Shown here piece after piece: positions 1-11,329 of a stretch of DNA of 64,000 nucleotides. How positions within the stretch are numbered: position 1 is the first letter of the stretch; each line of letters begins with the position of its first letter. The translations under genes and the position numbers were made by a program. Origin of the DNA: Tetraselmis striata (Eukaryota > Chlorophyta > Chlorodendrophyceae > Chlorodendrales > Chlorodendraceae). The stretch lies in contig VCJN01001385.1 of assembly GCA_006384855.1 (NCBI GenBank), positions 1-64,000 on the forward strand. Reading direction: 5' to 3'. The notes below the pieces were generated by a model. The model was not told the DNA's origin. It did not search any database and saw only the letters and a program-made list of their open reading frames with translations.

Positions 1-439
1 GGTGTTGATGCGGTGATAAGAACCGCCCGAACTAGAATCTGCGCACAACCTGTCCGAGGCTGAATAGAGACGAATAATCAGCGACACTATAGCGAGTGTT
101 GCTGTAGGCAACACGCAATCTGACCTTTGGGCATATGGTAAGGGCTCTGATAGGTGCGTTGGCACCGTACATAGGTTCTGCCCCTTTCAATCGCCAGCAG
201 AAGGGAGCACAAACTCCTCGAGATCCTGCGGCTTTGTGAGCCAAGCGGCGAATATGGAGGGCGGCCGCAAGACGTCCCGCCACGCCTGGCAATAGTCTGC
301 ATGGCATCACAGGGAGCAACATTGTCCACTCCGTAAACTCCTCAATGTTGACGGACGAGGACGGACGTAACCACGGCCGCAGCAACATAGTGTAGGGATC
401 ACCACAGCATCCCTCATATGTGTACATGCTAAGATGTTA
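1..439. other. Region downstream of the ADAT1-like gene, nothing recognised
   Basis: This stretch lies 3' of the minus-strand ADAT1-like gene. Open frames on both strands are short and overlapping, with no domain I recognise. It may hold the 3' untranslated region of that gene. Nothing else is supported. Confidence 0.4.
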
Positions 440-2811
440 CAGTACGGGTGCACAGCTGCATGCACCGTGGAGACGCACCGGATCCAAAGACCTCCTTCAT
501 CCGCCGGGTACGTCGGGCTGTCCCCCAGCTCGCCGATACGCGCGGGCCGGAGCAGGCGCCCCCCAGCTCGCCAGCAGCTCGCTCGCCCGCGCCAGCATGA
601 GGGCCTTGCAGAGCGTGGCCGCGTCTTCAAGGACCGTGGCCTTCTGGGAGGCTCCGGCCTTGCGCCCGGCTCGGCCTGCGAGGGTGACTTCGTGGGATGG
701 GGCGATGCTAAGCCGGGGAGCCCGTGTGACCCCGGCGGCATGCAGCTCGAGCATACGGAGGATCCACTGCTCCAGTTGATGGGACACACCTGAATGGATA
801 TGCCGCAAGTGCATGGAGGGTTGGCTTATGGCCACGAATAATGATTGCTCCTTCGCCAGTGATGTCCCATTGCACGCGCATATGGCGGGGGTCCGCAGAC
901 TCTATCAATCGACGACTGCCTCAATGAGAGTATTTTCTCCAGGCACCAACTCATGGATAAAATGCGCTTCTGGCATTCGTCATGTTGGTTCGGCATGCTC
1001 CCCGACCAATTGACATCCCGTGAATCCGGTGGTAGGGGCGCGCCAATGCGACATAAATATGTTTCCCGCCTCCTTGCCGTACACTCGCAAACGGGGCAGG
1101 GTCATTGGAACTAGCCGAGAGGGGTGCACATTGGCCGTGCGCACCTGACGGCACCGTCTCAGCATTGCCCAGAGTGATGCCGAGAGTGCTGTCCGGCGGC
1201 GGAACAACATCGACTTCCGGTGCCGGCAGCTTGAATCTGTCTGGTAGCCTGGATTGTAGCACGGCCCCGCTCAATGACGGCGCGCCCGCAGGGCCGCTTC
1301 CATGGCGCGTCCGGCTGCTTCCCCCTGCAGCGCGGCGAGGCGAGCACGACTCGGCATCAAGTGTGCGGCACGGCATTTCGACCCGGGGAATGCTGTTGCC
1401 GGATGTGAGGTTGGGCTCACGCAGCCCCGGCTGCTGCCGGCGGGGCGGTGTTCCCGTACGTGCTGGAGCGGGACCTGCTTGTGCGCTCGGAGGTGGGAGC
1501 GCCACTGTGATGGAGGCAAGCGCGATTGGCTTTGCGAGGAAGCCGGCCAGGATGGCGCCCTACACACAGCGATTTTGTGCTTAGGTCTTAGGCTAGGAGC
1601 CCCCCTCCCCCCCCCCCCCCCCCAATCTGCACACCATAAATGTCCAAGGCCGCTCCGGTGAGTAGGCAAGTCCCAAGGGTGGCTGGGCAGCGCATTGCCA
1701 TGCAGCCCCTAAGAGGCCTCCACTTGGCCAGCTTGTCGCCCTGCAGCTTCATATTGCAGAATCAGCGTCGCCGGCGCCCCGGCCTGTGTCAGGCGGCACC
1801 ATCAGGTCACAGTCGAAGCAACTAATATTGCGCACCATATCACCGAATCGGGGCTCAGTGTGTCCCCGATTGAGGCATTGGTGTATCCCTGTGCCCAACA
1901 AATGATTCCGGGAAGTGGGCAGTCTCCTCACCGTCCCATCGCTCTCCCTATGTTCTCGGTGTCGGTGCCTTAGCCGCTCAATTCTCTTTCCCACGTCCCT
2001 CCCGCTGCGAATGTCGGCGGCGCACCTGGTTTCCGCCTGATACAGGCTCACCGTCTGCAAGCCGGGCGCTTCCACTTCACCGGCCTGGGGAATTTTCCCG
2101 TCGCATGCCAGGGGCTTGGAGCCAGTGCGGTGCACAGCGCCGGCGGCTGGTTCGTCTCGCGCTTCCGCTGGTCCCAGTAGGCCATCGTCCGCCCTCGGCG
2201 TGCAGAATACCGCCGCAATCCCCGCACGGAGGTGCGGCTGACGTACATGTGGACCCGCGTGCCCGGACGCTGAACCAGTTGCAGATACCCGGCTGCGGCT
2301 TCGGGGCTCGGAACCGCCGGTTGGAACAGGGCGCCCGCTGCGGCATCGGCTCCGGCTGCGCCGGCCCAGAAGGGCGGCGTTCGCCTCAGCATACAGCCAA
2401 GCGCTGCAGGGCACGGCGCGCGACAACCTCCTACATGCCAGGCACGGCGGGCAGCATTCAGATATCAAGGGAAATAGAGCATGCAGATGATGAGATGGTT
2501 CGTAGTGCTCCTGCCCCGGGCAAAAGCGCCCCGGAGGCTCTCACCGCGTGCGAGTCGTTGATGAGGTCTCCCGCCGGCGAGCGCTTGTCCCCCGCGACGC
2601 ACTTCGTCCCGGTCCCCAGCGCGACGCACTTGGGACCCTCCCCATCGCTGCTCGGCACCTCAAGCACAAAGCCCGCCAAAACGGTGTGTTCGTTCGGCTG
2701 CGGCTTGCCGGTTTTGGGGAGAGACTGGTAGGTCGCCACCACCATCGGCGCGGTGTCGACGGCGGCTCGTCCGCCCGTCTGCCGCCTCTTCGCGGGGGGT
2801 TCATCGGCCAT
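440..2811 (-). pseudogene. ADAT1: ADAT1-like tRNA-specific adenosine deaminase, reading frame broken in several places
   Basis: ADAT1/Tad1 deaminates adenosine 37 of tRNA-Ala to inosine with a zinc-dependent active site. Seen here: a clean first exon 2545-2811 beginning MADEPP and carrying KTGKPQPNEHTVLA, LGTGTKC and GDLINDSHA, with a GT donor. A second exon opens at 2430 with EVVARRALQR, completing the catalytic HAE motif. Further down come VHMYVSRT and CGDCGGI (zinc Cys), RTGSKPL, DKLAKW, an exon at about 1559 reading GAILAGFLAKPIALASITV, and a C-terminal part at about 500-780 with HEVTLAGRAGRKAGASQKA and LCKALMLARASELL. The pieces follow ADAT1 order but sit in different frames, with extra bases near 2399, 2230 and 1750 and another break near 495. 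Family identity is firm. Whether it is a decayed gene or a consensus with indel errors is open. Confidence 0.75.
1607..1623. repeat. C17 homopolymer
   Basis: Uninterrupted run of 17 C just upstream (sense) of the ADAT1-like exon at 1559. One of about 20 long G/C homopolymers in the window. Confidence 0.9.
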
Positions 2812-3190
2812 CGTATCCGCCACCCAGACCACCGAGATCCTAGGGCAAGGCACTCCACTCCCTGATGTTGGCTGGCTGGCAGGTATTGGGTGCTGAGCAG
2901 GCCTACGGGTTTACGTCAACAGACGCGAGACGAGAAGAGAAGGCTTTCTCAATATGGGGATACTCTCCCTGTCTTAGCGACGACGAAAGCAATCGCGTGA
3001 CGACGACGCTGCGCAGACGAAAGCCACTCGTGTGAATATTACAAAATCGCTATTGCTGGTACCCATAGGTAAGGATTACTGCTGGTAACAAATCGACCAC
3101 AAAAAGCAGCGACTGCTAGAAGATCAACACGAAAAAGCCGCTTGTAAGCGGACCACAGCCCGTGATGCGCGCCCGGCTCCCGGAGTCCGG
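2812..3190. other. Intergenic region 5' of ADAT1-like gene
   Basis: Probable promoter and leader region of the minus-strand ADAT1-like gene. No coding pattern and no regulatory element that I can name. Confidence 0.35.
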
Positions 3191-3650
3191 GCCACCCGTG
3201 CCACCCGAGGCCGAATGCGAGTCCATGGCCGCGCTGTGCAACTTCGGCAACGGGATGACGGACGAGTCTACGATACCGCCTGATGAGGCATCAACGTGCA
3301 CGCTCTGGAACTGCCAGCAAGCTCAGCACCCCTATGAAATCGCCAGCGAGCAAGGCCTCCTGATGAGCTCGGGTGATGGACCAATTGCCTCGCGATGTAG
3401 AGGGCGCCCCTGCCCCTGCAAATCACGCAAAAGCGCGCACCGTGTGGCGCACCCTCTTGCTCACCCCACGATCCACTGTCCGGAAGACCATGCCCGTGTA
3501 CTGCTCCGACATGATTGTCCAATCCAAGATGTTTCGAAGGGCCCCCTGCTGCCCAGGCTCTGTCATGTGTTGCACGTCGCCCAGGTGTGCTCAAACCGAT
3601 CGGTTCCGCAGCAGTGGCCCTAGGCACTGCGGTGTACTGACCTCTTTGTA
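3191..3650 (+). repeat. Dispersed repeat family R1, copy A
   Basis: Shares a 24-base identical block with the minus strand at 20327-20350 (here 3242-3265) and colinear similarity with 55030-55335. The translated similarity is better than the nucleotide similarity: FGNGMTDE, LMSSGDGP and a block like VRRT..LTS....KTMPVYSEM recur in the copies. No copy keeps one long frame, so these look like decayed copies of a once-coding mobile or multicopy sequence. I do not recognise the protein. Confidence 0.6.
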
Positions 3651-3659
3651 CCGTATCTA

Positions 3660-4170
3660 ATCGTCACGAGTGGTACTTATATGAAAGGATTATCATTACT
3701 CATTCAAAAAACATATTGTTATCTTTAAAAGCTTGGAACGTTTTTATTAAGGGTGAGTGGTCGCTGCCTCCAATGCGGCGGCATATCTTGAAATCCCCGT
3801 AATTCGGTCTTCGAATAATTGGTATGCGCCATGCGGATGATGCCAATTTTGTGGTACGTAGAAATTGTCAAATATAATAAACGATCCATATGTACATATG
3901 GAACATATGAACATTATGTAAATGTAGATATATGCATATTTATGTAACTATATGAAGAAGTGATACGTCTTATATATGATACATACATATCTACATATAT
4001 ATTCATATGTTAATGATACGCCGTCGTCGGTAATATTCTATGCATAGATTATTGACCACGACAACGTATTGTTAGCATATATATAATTGCAGTTATCTGA
4101 CATGTACAATGATAATTATATGATTACATTATTATTGCTGGCAACTTCAGGGATCATCAGTTTGATGACT
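3660..4170. repeat. AT-rich low-complexity stretch
   Basis: Dominated by short ATAT/CATATG-type words, especially 3860-4110, in sharp contrast to the GC-rich flanks. No genes seen. Similar patches occur at 33.25-33.47, 36.96-37.13 and 50.05-50.24 kb. Confidence 0.7.
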
Positions 4171-4356
4171 TAAATTGTGATTTGCTATTGGGATTTCGTC
4201 ATGCGTGGACTTATTGATGCGGCCAATGATTTGGGTTGCTGTGATGAAAGCGTGAAGGGACAGGACACACGGAACGCCCGGCGGCGGAAGTAAGGATGTA
4301 TGCCAAATTGCGAAGGATGATGAACCGGCCAAGGGCGAGATACGTACGGTGATACG

Positions 4357-4376
4357 CCCCCCCCCCCCCCCCCCCC
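4357..4376. repeat. C20 homopolymer
   Basis: Uninterrupted run of 20 C in intergenic DNA between R1 copy A and the GNAT gene. Confidence 0.9.
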
Positions 4377-4977
4377 TCCCACCGCCTCATCCCCATTCCA
4401 CTGCCCCGTCCCCAACATCTACCTGTATGGCCTTCCATCTCTGACAGGTTAATTGCCTGCGTGCTAATCAATACGGCAGAGTGATGCTGGTGGATTGCTG
4501 ATGGATGAATAGGTTTCTATTTTGCCGTATCGGGCAGCACCGGGCCTAGCCTCCCACCATTTGCGGGAAGTCAGACAGCTATAGCCGACAGTGCTGCCCC
4601 GGAAAATGTAGCGACTATAAATGCAGCAAACTTCGTCCCTGTTTGGCAACATGAAGGGGGATACAAGGGTTACAGGTGGCCGCACGATGTTAAGACCTCG
4701 ACCTGTGCTACATGGCTCAAATCTAGACAAAAGAACGGCGAGTTATTCGCTGATGAAGTACTTACTAAAATGCCGGCACTCCGTATCTGGGAGCAATTAA
4801 AGGTAGTGATGCTAGCGCCATGCCATTCGGCACGTGTAGTACTAATGTGGGAATGCTCCCGGTACAGCGCAATGCGCTTTCTAGGCGGCGTAGCTCTTGT
4901 ATGGTCCCAAAACATTCTACACGGCGCGGCTTATAATCAGTCGCGCGGAATGAGCCTGCGCCGGGCGCTCACGTGCG

Positions 4978-7770
4978 CTAGAGGTCCTTGCACATGAGCG
5001 CTCGCTGGGAGTCGCCTCGCAGCCTGACCATGAAGCCATCCTCCGCCTGCGTCTTGTAGCCCCACTTGGCGTACAGGGCTTTGGCCGCGGTGGCGTCCAG
5101 GCGCACGTGCAACTGGATCCTCCGCATCTCCGTGTTTTCGCGCACGTACTTGTCGCACGCAGACAGCAGGGCGGTGGCGACGCCTTGCCTGCAACCGCGA
5201 AGGGGGTGATACTAATCGTCACGCACGTGGGGGGGTGGGAAGGAATTCTCCTGAATTGAGGAGTCAGAGTTAAACGATCCTGATTATCTGCCCCTGACAA
5301 TGATAGCCTCCTCAACATGACCATGGCAGGCGGGCTAATGAGGGCAATGTAAGACAATTAAGCCTTTAGCAAGCAACCAACATGTGATGAATCCAGGTTT
5401 TGGGTCAGGAGACGTGACATATCCATAGCTAGACTTTCGATTGAGAGATCCGAGCCCAACTGATCCAACACTTCATATACTGTACTCAGTGTAGAATTAT
5501 ACATAATCTTGATTCGGGTTCATGTGCTTGACGCGTAAGCCGAATTCGGCATCGATTTCATTCAATGTATACATCTCAGTGCACCTGAATAATCCACTAC
5601 ATCCGTTATAGCATGCGCGACTGAGTGTCACTGGCTCAAAACATGAAGAGAAATAGTTAATGTGGCGCGTTCCGTGCGTATGTGATCTTGATGTAAATGT
5701 ATCAACACGTGGTTGAGACCCTTATTCAGCATACATTTTGCTATAAATTGGCGAGGCATTCCAGTACCGCGAGGAAACATCCAGCATGGCCTGCTCGCTG
5801 TCACCATGGGCCTCCGTTCTGTGGTGAGAAACATGAGACAGTGCAACGCGCGATCGGCAAGCGGCACCGAGCTCACCTGCGCATCTTCTGGTCCACCGCC
5901 ATGTTGGAAAGGTAGCAGCACTCATTGCCAGGCTGCAGCGTGTTGAACTGGTCGCGCGTGGAGGCGGTGAACGACAGGCAGGCCAGCCCCACAACGCGCG
6001 ACTGTCCGCTCGCGGGATCTGTGCGGTGATGCGCCAGCCCAGGGTCAGCTGGCGCACAGCCACCGGCCATACTGAGACTGACATACCACAAAGAATCCAC
6101 CCGAATGCTATCTGTGGTGATGCGGCGAAGGCTCATAGGACCGGTATGTGTGCTAAATCATACACTCAGCGTGGCCTACCGTGCGACCCCTGCATTACAG
6201 AGCACATGAGGCTTATCTGGCATGATATTTGAGGGGAATCCACATCACACTCTCGCCGCTCTTATGTCACGACAGGCTCGGCATTGCGAGAAACGCATTG
6301 TGCCTGCCGTATTCCATAACACAACGCAACCCTCGAGCGCATACTCGTATCTCACACATTAACTTACAAAAGTCAAGGTTTTGATATTGGAATGTGTGCA
6401 GACCTGACTCGGCGGGGCCCCTACGCCCTCAGACTGCGTGTAGCCCCATGTGAACACATCAAACTGCACAATGCTGTGGCATCTATTCCCGAAATACAAC
6501 TCATTGTCAGTGCAGTTTGGCCGCCATGGCGTATCCGCATGCCATGGCTGCGGTGGCGTAGGGCTGGGGTGGCGGTGGGCTATAGAGCTCGCGACCACCG
6601 CCGCATCGGGACCGGGACCGGCACGCACCACTGGGGATGTACCGAGCCGCCAGGATGACCGCGTCCGGAAACTGCGCCCGCACTTGCGTCATGTACTCCC
6701 TGCATCGGCAAGCGACGCTCGCAGCTGTTATCTGTGACAGTGCCGGTGCCAATGCGCCTACAATAGCCCTTAATGGAACCCTCAAATTGGGCTCGCATGC
6801 AATCTATAACAGGAAATTTCGCTACATTTCCGCCATAGATTTGTCCGCATTTCACCTCTGGCATGGAGGGCAGGTTCTTATTCGCAGTGATCTTATCACA
6901 TCGCCGGCACGCATAGGAGCACGAGCATTCACAATCACGCAGGACCGTGCTGAAGTGGTGAGTGGGCAGGGTGCGGGAGCCCGGGGGCGATATTCCGCAT
7001 GCGCAGATGTAGAATCATGACATGGTGCGGTGCGGGCGTGGCTGCAGATCACGAGGTATGGCGCGTCCCACCTGATGTCGCTCAGGTTCCGCCCATCAGG
7101 CGTGCCGGCAAAGGCGCGAGTCAAGACCACGCGCGCGGCGCCCTCGTCCTCCTCAGCCAGCAGCTGCGTCATCACCTTCCCCGTGTTGACATCAGACTGA
7201 TGGGAAATGAAGGCGGCGGGCGCCAGGGACACCTTACTAAGAAATCAACCATTAAATGACACTGGCATCAACATGAAACTATGCATTCTTGCAATGCCAT
7301 ATTCAGAGCATTATTGCGACGTGCCAACCGGAATTCGTACTGACGTATTCTATGCATGACAGGCCCGCTCTGGACATCCGACCCCTCTTAGAGTCCCCTT
7401 GCCGGCCTGAATATCAGATATTGTCCCCCTTATTTCTGATAGCAGGTCAATGAGTTGTCTGCGGCATCTCATCAGGACAGCGCACCTCCACCGAGAAGGA
7501 ACTGGGACCGGTTGTGTCGATCTCGACACCGCTGACATGGGGGCTAGCAGCCAGCGCGAATCCTCGCTGCGCGTTCTCTGCGGGGCGAGCAGACCACCGT
7601 CCCCGCGCCGGCGCGTGTGGGGGGCAGGTGCGCGAGCGCAGGTGGGTGGTGGAGCGCAGGTGTGGTGGGCGCAGTGGCGGCGTCCGGGTTTGGCGTGGGG
7701 CGAGCACCGCGGCGTCGCGAGCCGTTGCAGCTGGTACGCGTCCAGTCAGGTAAGGAATGGGCGCAGCCAT
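4978..7770 (-). CDS. GNAT-family N-acetyltransferase, probably plastid-targeted
   Basis: Predicted to transfer an acetyl group from acetyl-CoA to an amine; the substrate is unknown. Five exons fit with consistent phases: 7486-7770, 7053-7232, 6632-6695, 5877-6018 and 4978-5188, giving 293 aa. The N-terminus, MAAPIPYLTG followed by an Ala/Arg/Ser/Pro-rich stretch of about 70 residues without acidic residues, resembles a chloroplast transit peptide. The GNAT core is clear: GLACLSFTAS (beta strand), CCYLSNMAVDQKMRRQGVATALL (motif A, acetyl-CoA pyrophosphate loop RRQGVA split by an intron) and AAKALYAKWGYKT (motif B, Tyr after the helix). The protein ends MCKDL. The donor of exon 3 could also lie ten bases upstream. 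A TGTAA polyadenylation-like motif lies at 4670-4674 (minus). Intact, no frame break. Confidence 0.85.
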
Positions 7771-8299
7771 CCCGGGAAAGTAGATGACGTTGCGTAGGTG
7801 GCGTGCGGTCAGGCTCTGGTTGGTTGCCTCGGCGCCACTGATGCGGGTTGATGACACGCGTTGACACCCCCGCGCGAGACGCCAACTTGCGCGATTCCTG
7901 ACCCGCACCCCCGCTGCTGCTGAGGTCAGGGCCTGCTGCTGTAAGAACGAGCCGCCGGACAGCGCTATTCGAGCCGGCGTAAGTAACTGTCTCACTGTGC
8001 CGGGCTCTGCCGGGCACAGGAATGGCGGCAACGGCGTGCAGTCCCAAACTCGGCGCGCATGGTAGTAGCGACTACAGGTAACCGGTATCGGGCAGACCCA
8101 CCTGGTCGCGCGCCATCGCTCGATAATCGCGACTATCGTTGCCCACGAATGATATTAGCGACTAATGGATGGCGCCAGCGCGCACGTGCCGAGTACGGTA
8201 CAGGTAGTGCCAAGGTACGAGAACGATCAGGACGAAATAATCGTTAATCCGTATTCCCGTGGCTGCGCCGCTGGGTAGCGGGCTCGTAAAACTAATACC
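7771..8299. other. Region 5' of the GNAT gene
   Basis: The minus strand stays open upstream of the chosen ATG at 7770 to about 8031, so a longer N-terminus is possible. I prefer the internal ATG because the peptide after it looks like a transit peptide. Repeats of TAGCGACTA and GGTA/GTAC words occur from 8060 to 8170. Confidence 0.35.
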
Positions 8300-8440
8300 T
8301 GTAAGGTAAAAGTAAAGTTCGCCCCGGCCGGAACACCGGCCGAAGCCGCGCCCCAGCACTGATGGACCTCTTGCTGCGCAGTGTTAGGTCTGGCATACTG
8401 TAGCCATTACCCCATTCCAACCCCGAAGGGCTTTAGGCGG
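8300..8440 (-). repeat. Dispersed repeat R3 (SINE body-like), copy 1
   Basis: The block from TAAAGTTCGCCCCGG through CCAGCACTGATGGACCTCTTG to the CGAAGGGC hairpin-like motif matches 41200-41330 with scattered substitutions and small gaps. The second copy is joined to a tRNA-like head on the minus strand, so this may be a truncated SINE body. No head is recognisable here. Confidence 0.5.
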
Positions 8441-8836
8441 ACTCGCGAAGTCCTTACTGCTCGCGCGTGCTGGCGCGCCGTGCAACGACGCGAGCAAGGG
8501 CTGATAGTTTCACGACGATTATAATACGTGATACAACAGACAATGTTACGACTCAAGCCACGACGAGCATCTCGTCGTCAAAGACATCGCTCAGCACACC
8601 GCATGCTTGATGTACCACCGCGTGTGAGTACTCTCGTACCTGTTGCAGGCATCGTCATCGGCGCGGTGTCCCGCGACCACTGATGCGCTACTGATGACGA
8701 TGCCTGTGGGCACCAACAACCCGCCACCTCGTCACCGCCAAACGAAAATGATATTTCTTGCACCGCCTGACACCGCGATTTCTGGATACGCCACACTACC
8801 GACTACCTGTAGCAGCCGTCGCGAAACGCCCTTCCT
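8441..8836. other. Intergenic region upstream of membrane-protein gene
   Basis: No recognised gene. Presumably holds the promoter and 5' leader of the plus-strand gene starting at 8837. Confidence 0.35.
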
Positions 8837-10711
8837 ATGGCGAGTCACCCGTGTTACAGGGCCACGGCGACGTGCCTTCTTTTCCTTGTAGTGTGCTCCT
8901 TTGCGGTGTCAGCGCAGGGGGAGCTGGACCACGACGTACCGCATCAGGATGAGTACTTTGGTCAGTACATCCTGCCAACGAAGGTTCGCGACGCCCCGGC
9001 CCGTCCTCCTCGGCCCATCCGCCTCCCTTGCGGACACCTGTGGCGCTGGTTTGGCTACTCGTCGTAGCACAGAAACCGACAGCAAGACGGAAAGCCGCAT
9101 TTCCGGACGTCGCAGAAGTCACCGTAGGTGGCGCTGCGTCGTATATGTCAGCGTGTCAGCGTGCCCCCCGCCCCCCCCTCCCCCCCCCCCCGTCCCCCCG
9201 TCCCCTTCGTTCCCAACCCCGCGCCCGGCCCGCCTGTCCCCGGCCCCGATAGGCGGGGGACTCCGTTTGCTCGTACTATACCTCGAGGGGGACCTCCGCG
9301 AGGATATCCTATTCGCGTTGCGACGAGCGGCCACCCGTGTGTCCAGAAACTGGTTGAGTCCAGGCAGGCTGATGAGAAGGGAAAGCAGCCAGTGTTGTCC
9401 CCAGTACATGCGGGTGCCCGCCTGTAAGTAGGGGACAGGGCTGCAGGCCATGGTTTGATCAGCTGCATGCCGGATGCTGGCAGCTCAGGTCCCCGGCGTT
9501 TGCGTTTGTCGTGAGGGGCGTTTGTTGGGGTGGCAGTGACGGTAATGTCACTAACTCTGACGCACGACATTGCTGCCATTTATACATATTGTATGTTTTA
9601 ATAATATATAGTATATCTCCTTGGGGATGCAGCTTGGGATAGCCCTATGTGGAACCTCTATGAATCAAGGCGGGTTATGCGCGAGCCCTATTGTGTTCTG
9701 CTTGTGCAGCACACGTTTCGGCCTGTCGCTGACACACGACTGAACTGCTTGCCTCCGGCCTAGGGCCTATTCGAGGCGAAATGGATGCTGGATGACAAGA
9801 TGCAGGATATCAACAAGGCCATCGCGCCTGACGATGACGTGATGGATGAGTTGGACGAGCGCCTCATGTGGCAGTTTTTGCAGCGGCAGGAGACCCCTGC
9901 CTCAGTGATCAAGCTGTCCAACCACGGCGCAATGTTTGGCGGCTTGGCTGATGTTTTCGGACAGGACCCCCTAAGCACCTGGTAAAGCCCACCTGGAATG
10001 CTCCCCAGCTCGCTATGTTTATGCTGATGCTGCATCGCAATCATTGTATTGCAGCGTATGTGCCGGTTTGGCTCGAACATTCTCCGCCAACTGGAAATGG
10101 GACTGACCCAATCAGTGCTTGCTTCCCTGCATGCGCGCAGGATCGACCACCAGATCCCGGTGTTCAGCGAAGTATTCGGCAGCGGCATGTCTCCGTTTGG
10201 CTCGGCCAGGGTGACTGTGTGGCGCCAGCTTGGCAACCAAGAGGAGCCGGAGGAAGAGTATGATGAGGAGGAGGACACGGTGCGGTGCCTGGGTGCGCTG
10301 TCCCGGCTTCGGTTTCTGTCGGACATGCACTCGGTGTCAGTGCCGTTGGAGATTCGCGACCCCGGTTGGCAGGCATTCACTTCCGGCGATGCGGAGGCGG
10401 CCATCCTCAACTCTGAACCTGCCTACCTGGCCGTGGACGAGGCACCGCATAGCGACAAGCGGAGCACCGCCTGGATCATCGCCGCTGCCGGGATTCTGGC
10501 GGCAATCGCCACTGCCGGCGGCTGCTACTGCTGCGTGCACTGCTCGTGCGTGGACGGCGGCCAGCAGCCTGGGCGCATCTGCAGCGCCTCGCAGCCTCTG
10601 CTGAGCTTCATTGCCGCGCCAAAGAGCCCGCCAAAGAGTCCGGTCAAGGTTGCTCCCGACCACGACCGCTACGCTGACATTCCCTACACGCCTCTCAAGG
10701 AGGAGCAGTAG
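8837..10711 (+). CDS. Single-pass type I membrane protein, unknown family
   Basis: I do not recognise the family. Exon 1 (8837-8983) encodes a classic signal peptide: MASHPCYRATATC, a hydrophobic core LLFLVVCSFAVSA, then an acidic mature start ELDHDVPHQDEYFG. Exon 2 (9764-9981) has an acidic helical segment with LDDKMQDINKA and DDDVMDELDERLMWQFLQ. Exon 3 (10056-10711) contains FGSNILRQLEMGLTQSVLASL, an acidic EEPEEEYDEEED patch, one transmembrane helix (WIIAAAGILAAIATAGG) flanked by Cys, then a basic/Pro-rich tail SPPKSPVK ending YADIPYTPLKEEQ. This order implies a lumenal or extracellular N-part and a short cytosolic tail. The exon 2 to exon 3 phases disagree by one base; one more C in the C5 run near 9966-9970 would reconcile them. 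A TGTAA motif lies at 10980-10984. Confidence 0.65.
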
Positions 10712-11329
10712 AGGGGCGGTGGGTCCACATGTCTCTTGCCACGGCCATGCATCTACTCCCTTGAATAATAGCTGGCAGATGTGGCCCCTTCTTAATTTCT
10801 TAATGACAGGGTGCGGGCCAGCTCGCACCGCTGTCGTAGCTACTACTAGTATTTCCACAGCAGCTGTTGGGGAAGTTTGTGTCTCCTGGCCGGGCTCGCC
10901 CCCTCCGTGACCGACCTACACGTCGTGGCACTGCCGCAGCCACGCTAGGCTGCTGTAGACGTAGACAGAGACTGCTGGGTGTAACTCAATCTGCAGCACC
11001 ACATCCTGTGCTTTCATGCTGTGCACACATTTTGTTTACTGCTGTCTGCTACGGAGGCCGGGTGGGTGTGCCCTTGGCTTGGCTATGGGCGTGGAGGACT
11101 TGTCGTAAGAATGGGCAGCATGGCCCCAGCAGTACTTGTTTGCGGAACGCAAGGAGGGCCCTCTCAGTGTCTTGTTTTAAAAGAAGTCTCTCACCCTCAA
11201 CACCAGTCACAGGCAAAATCAATCAGGTTTTGGTTACATATTCGAGAGCCAATCGTTCCATCTACGAGCAGCGGCGGGAGCTTCCTCCCTCGGCCATGAT
11301 GGGATCATCCACTGCCACTGCGGTCCGCC
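10712..11329. other. Convergent 3' region between membrane-protein and HYLS1-like genes
   Basis: Two genes end towards each other here. TGTAA-type motifs face each gene: 10980-10984 on plus and 11234-11238 on minus. No further coding sequence is seen. Confidence 0.45.

Noticed and set aside
1749-2468. 239-codon open frame on the minus strand as a separate gene
   Set aside because: It only contains part of the ADAT1-like motifs (RTGSKPL) and lacks the others; it is one frame of the broken ADAT1-like gene, not an independent protein.
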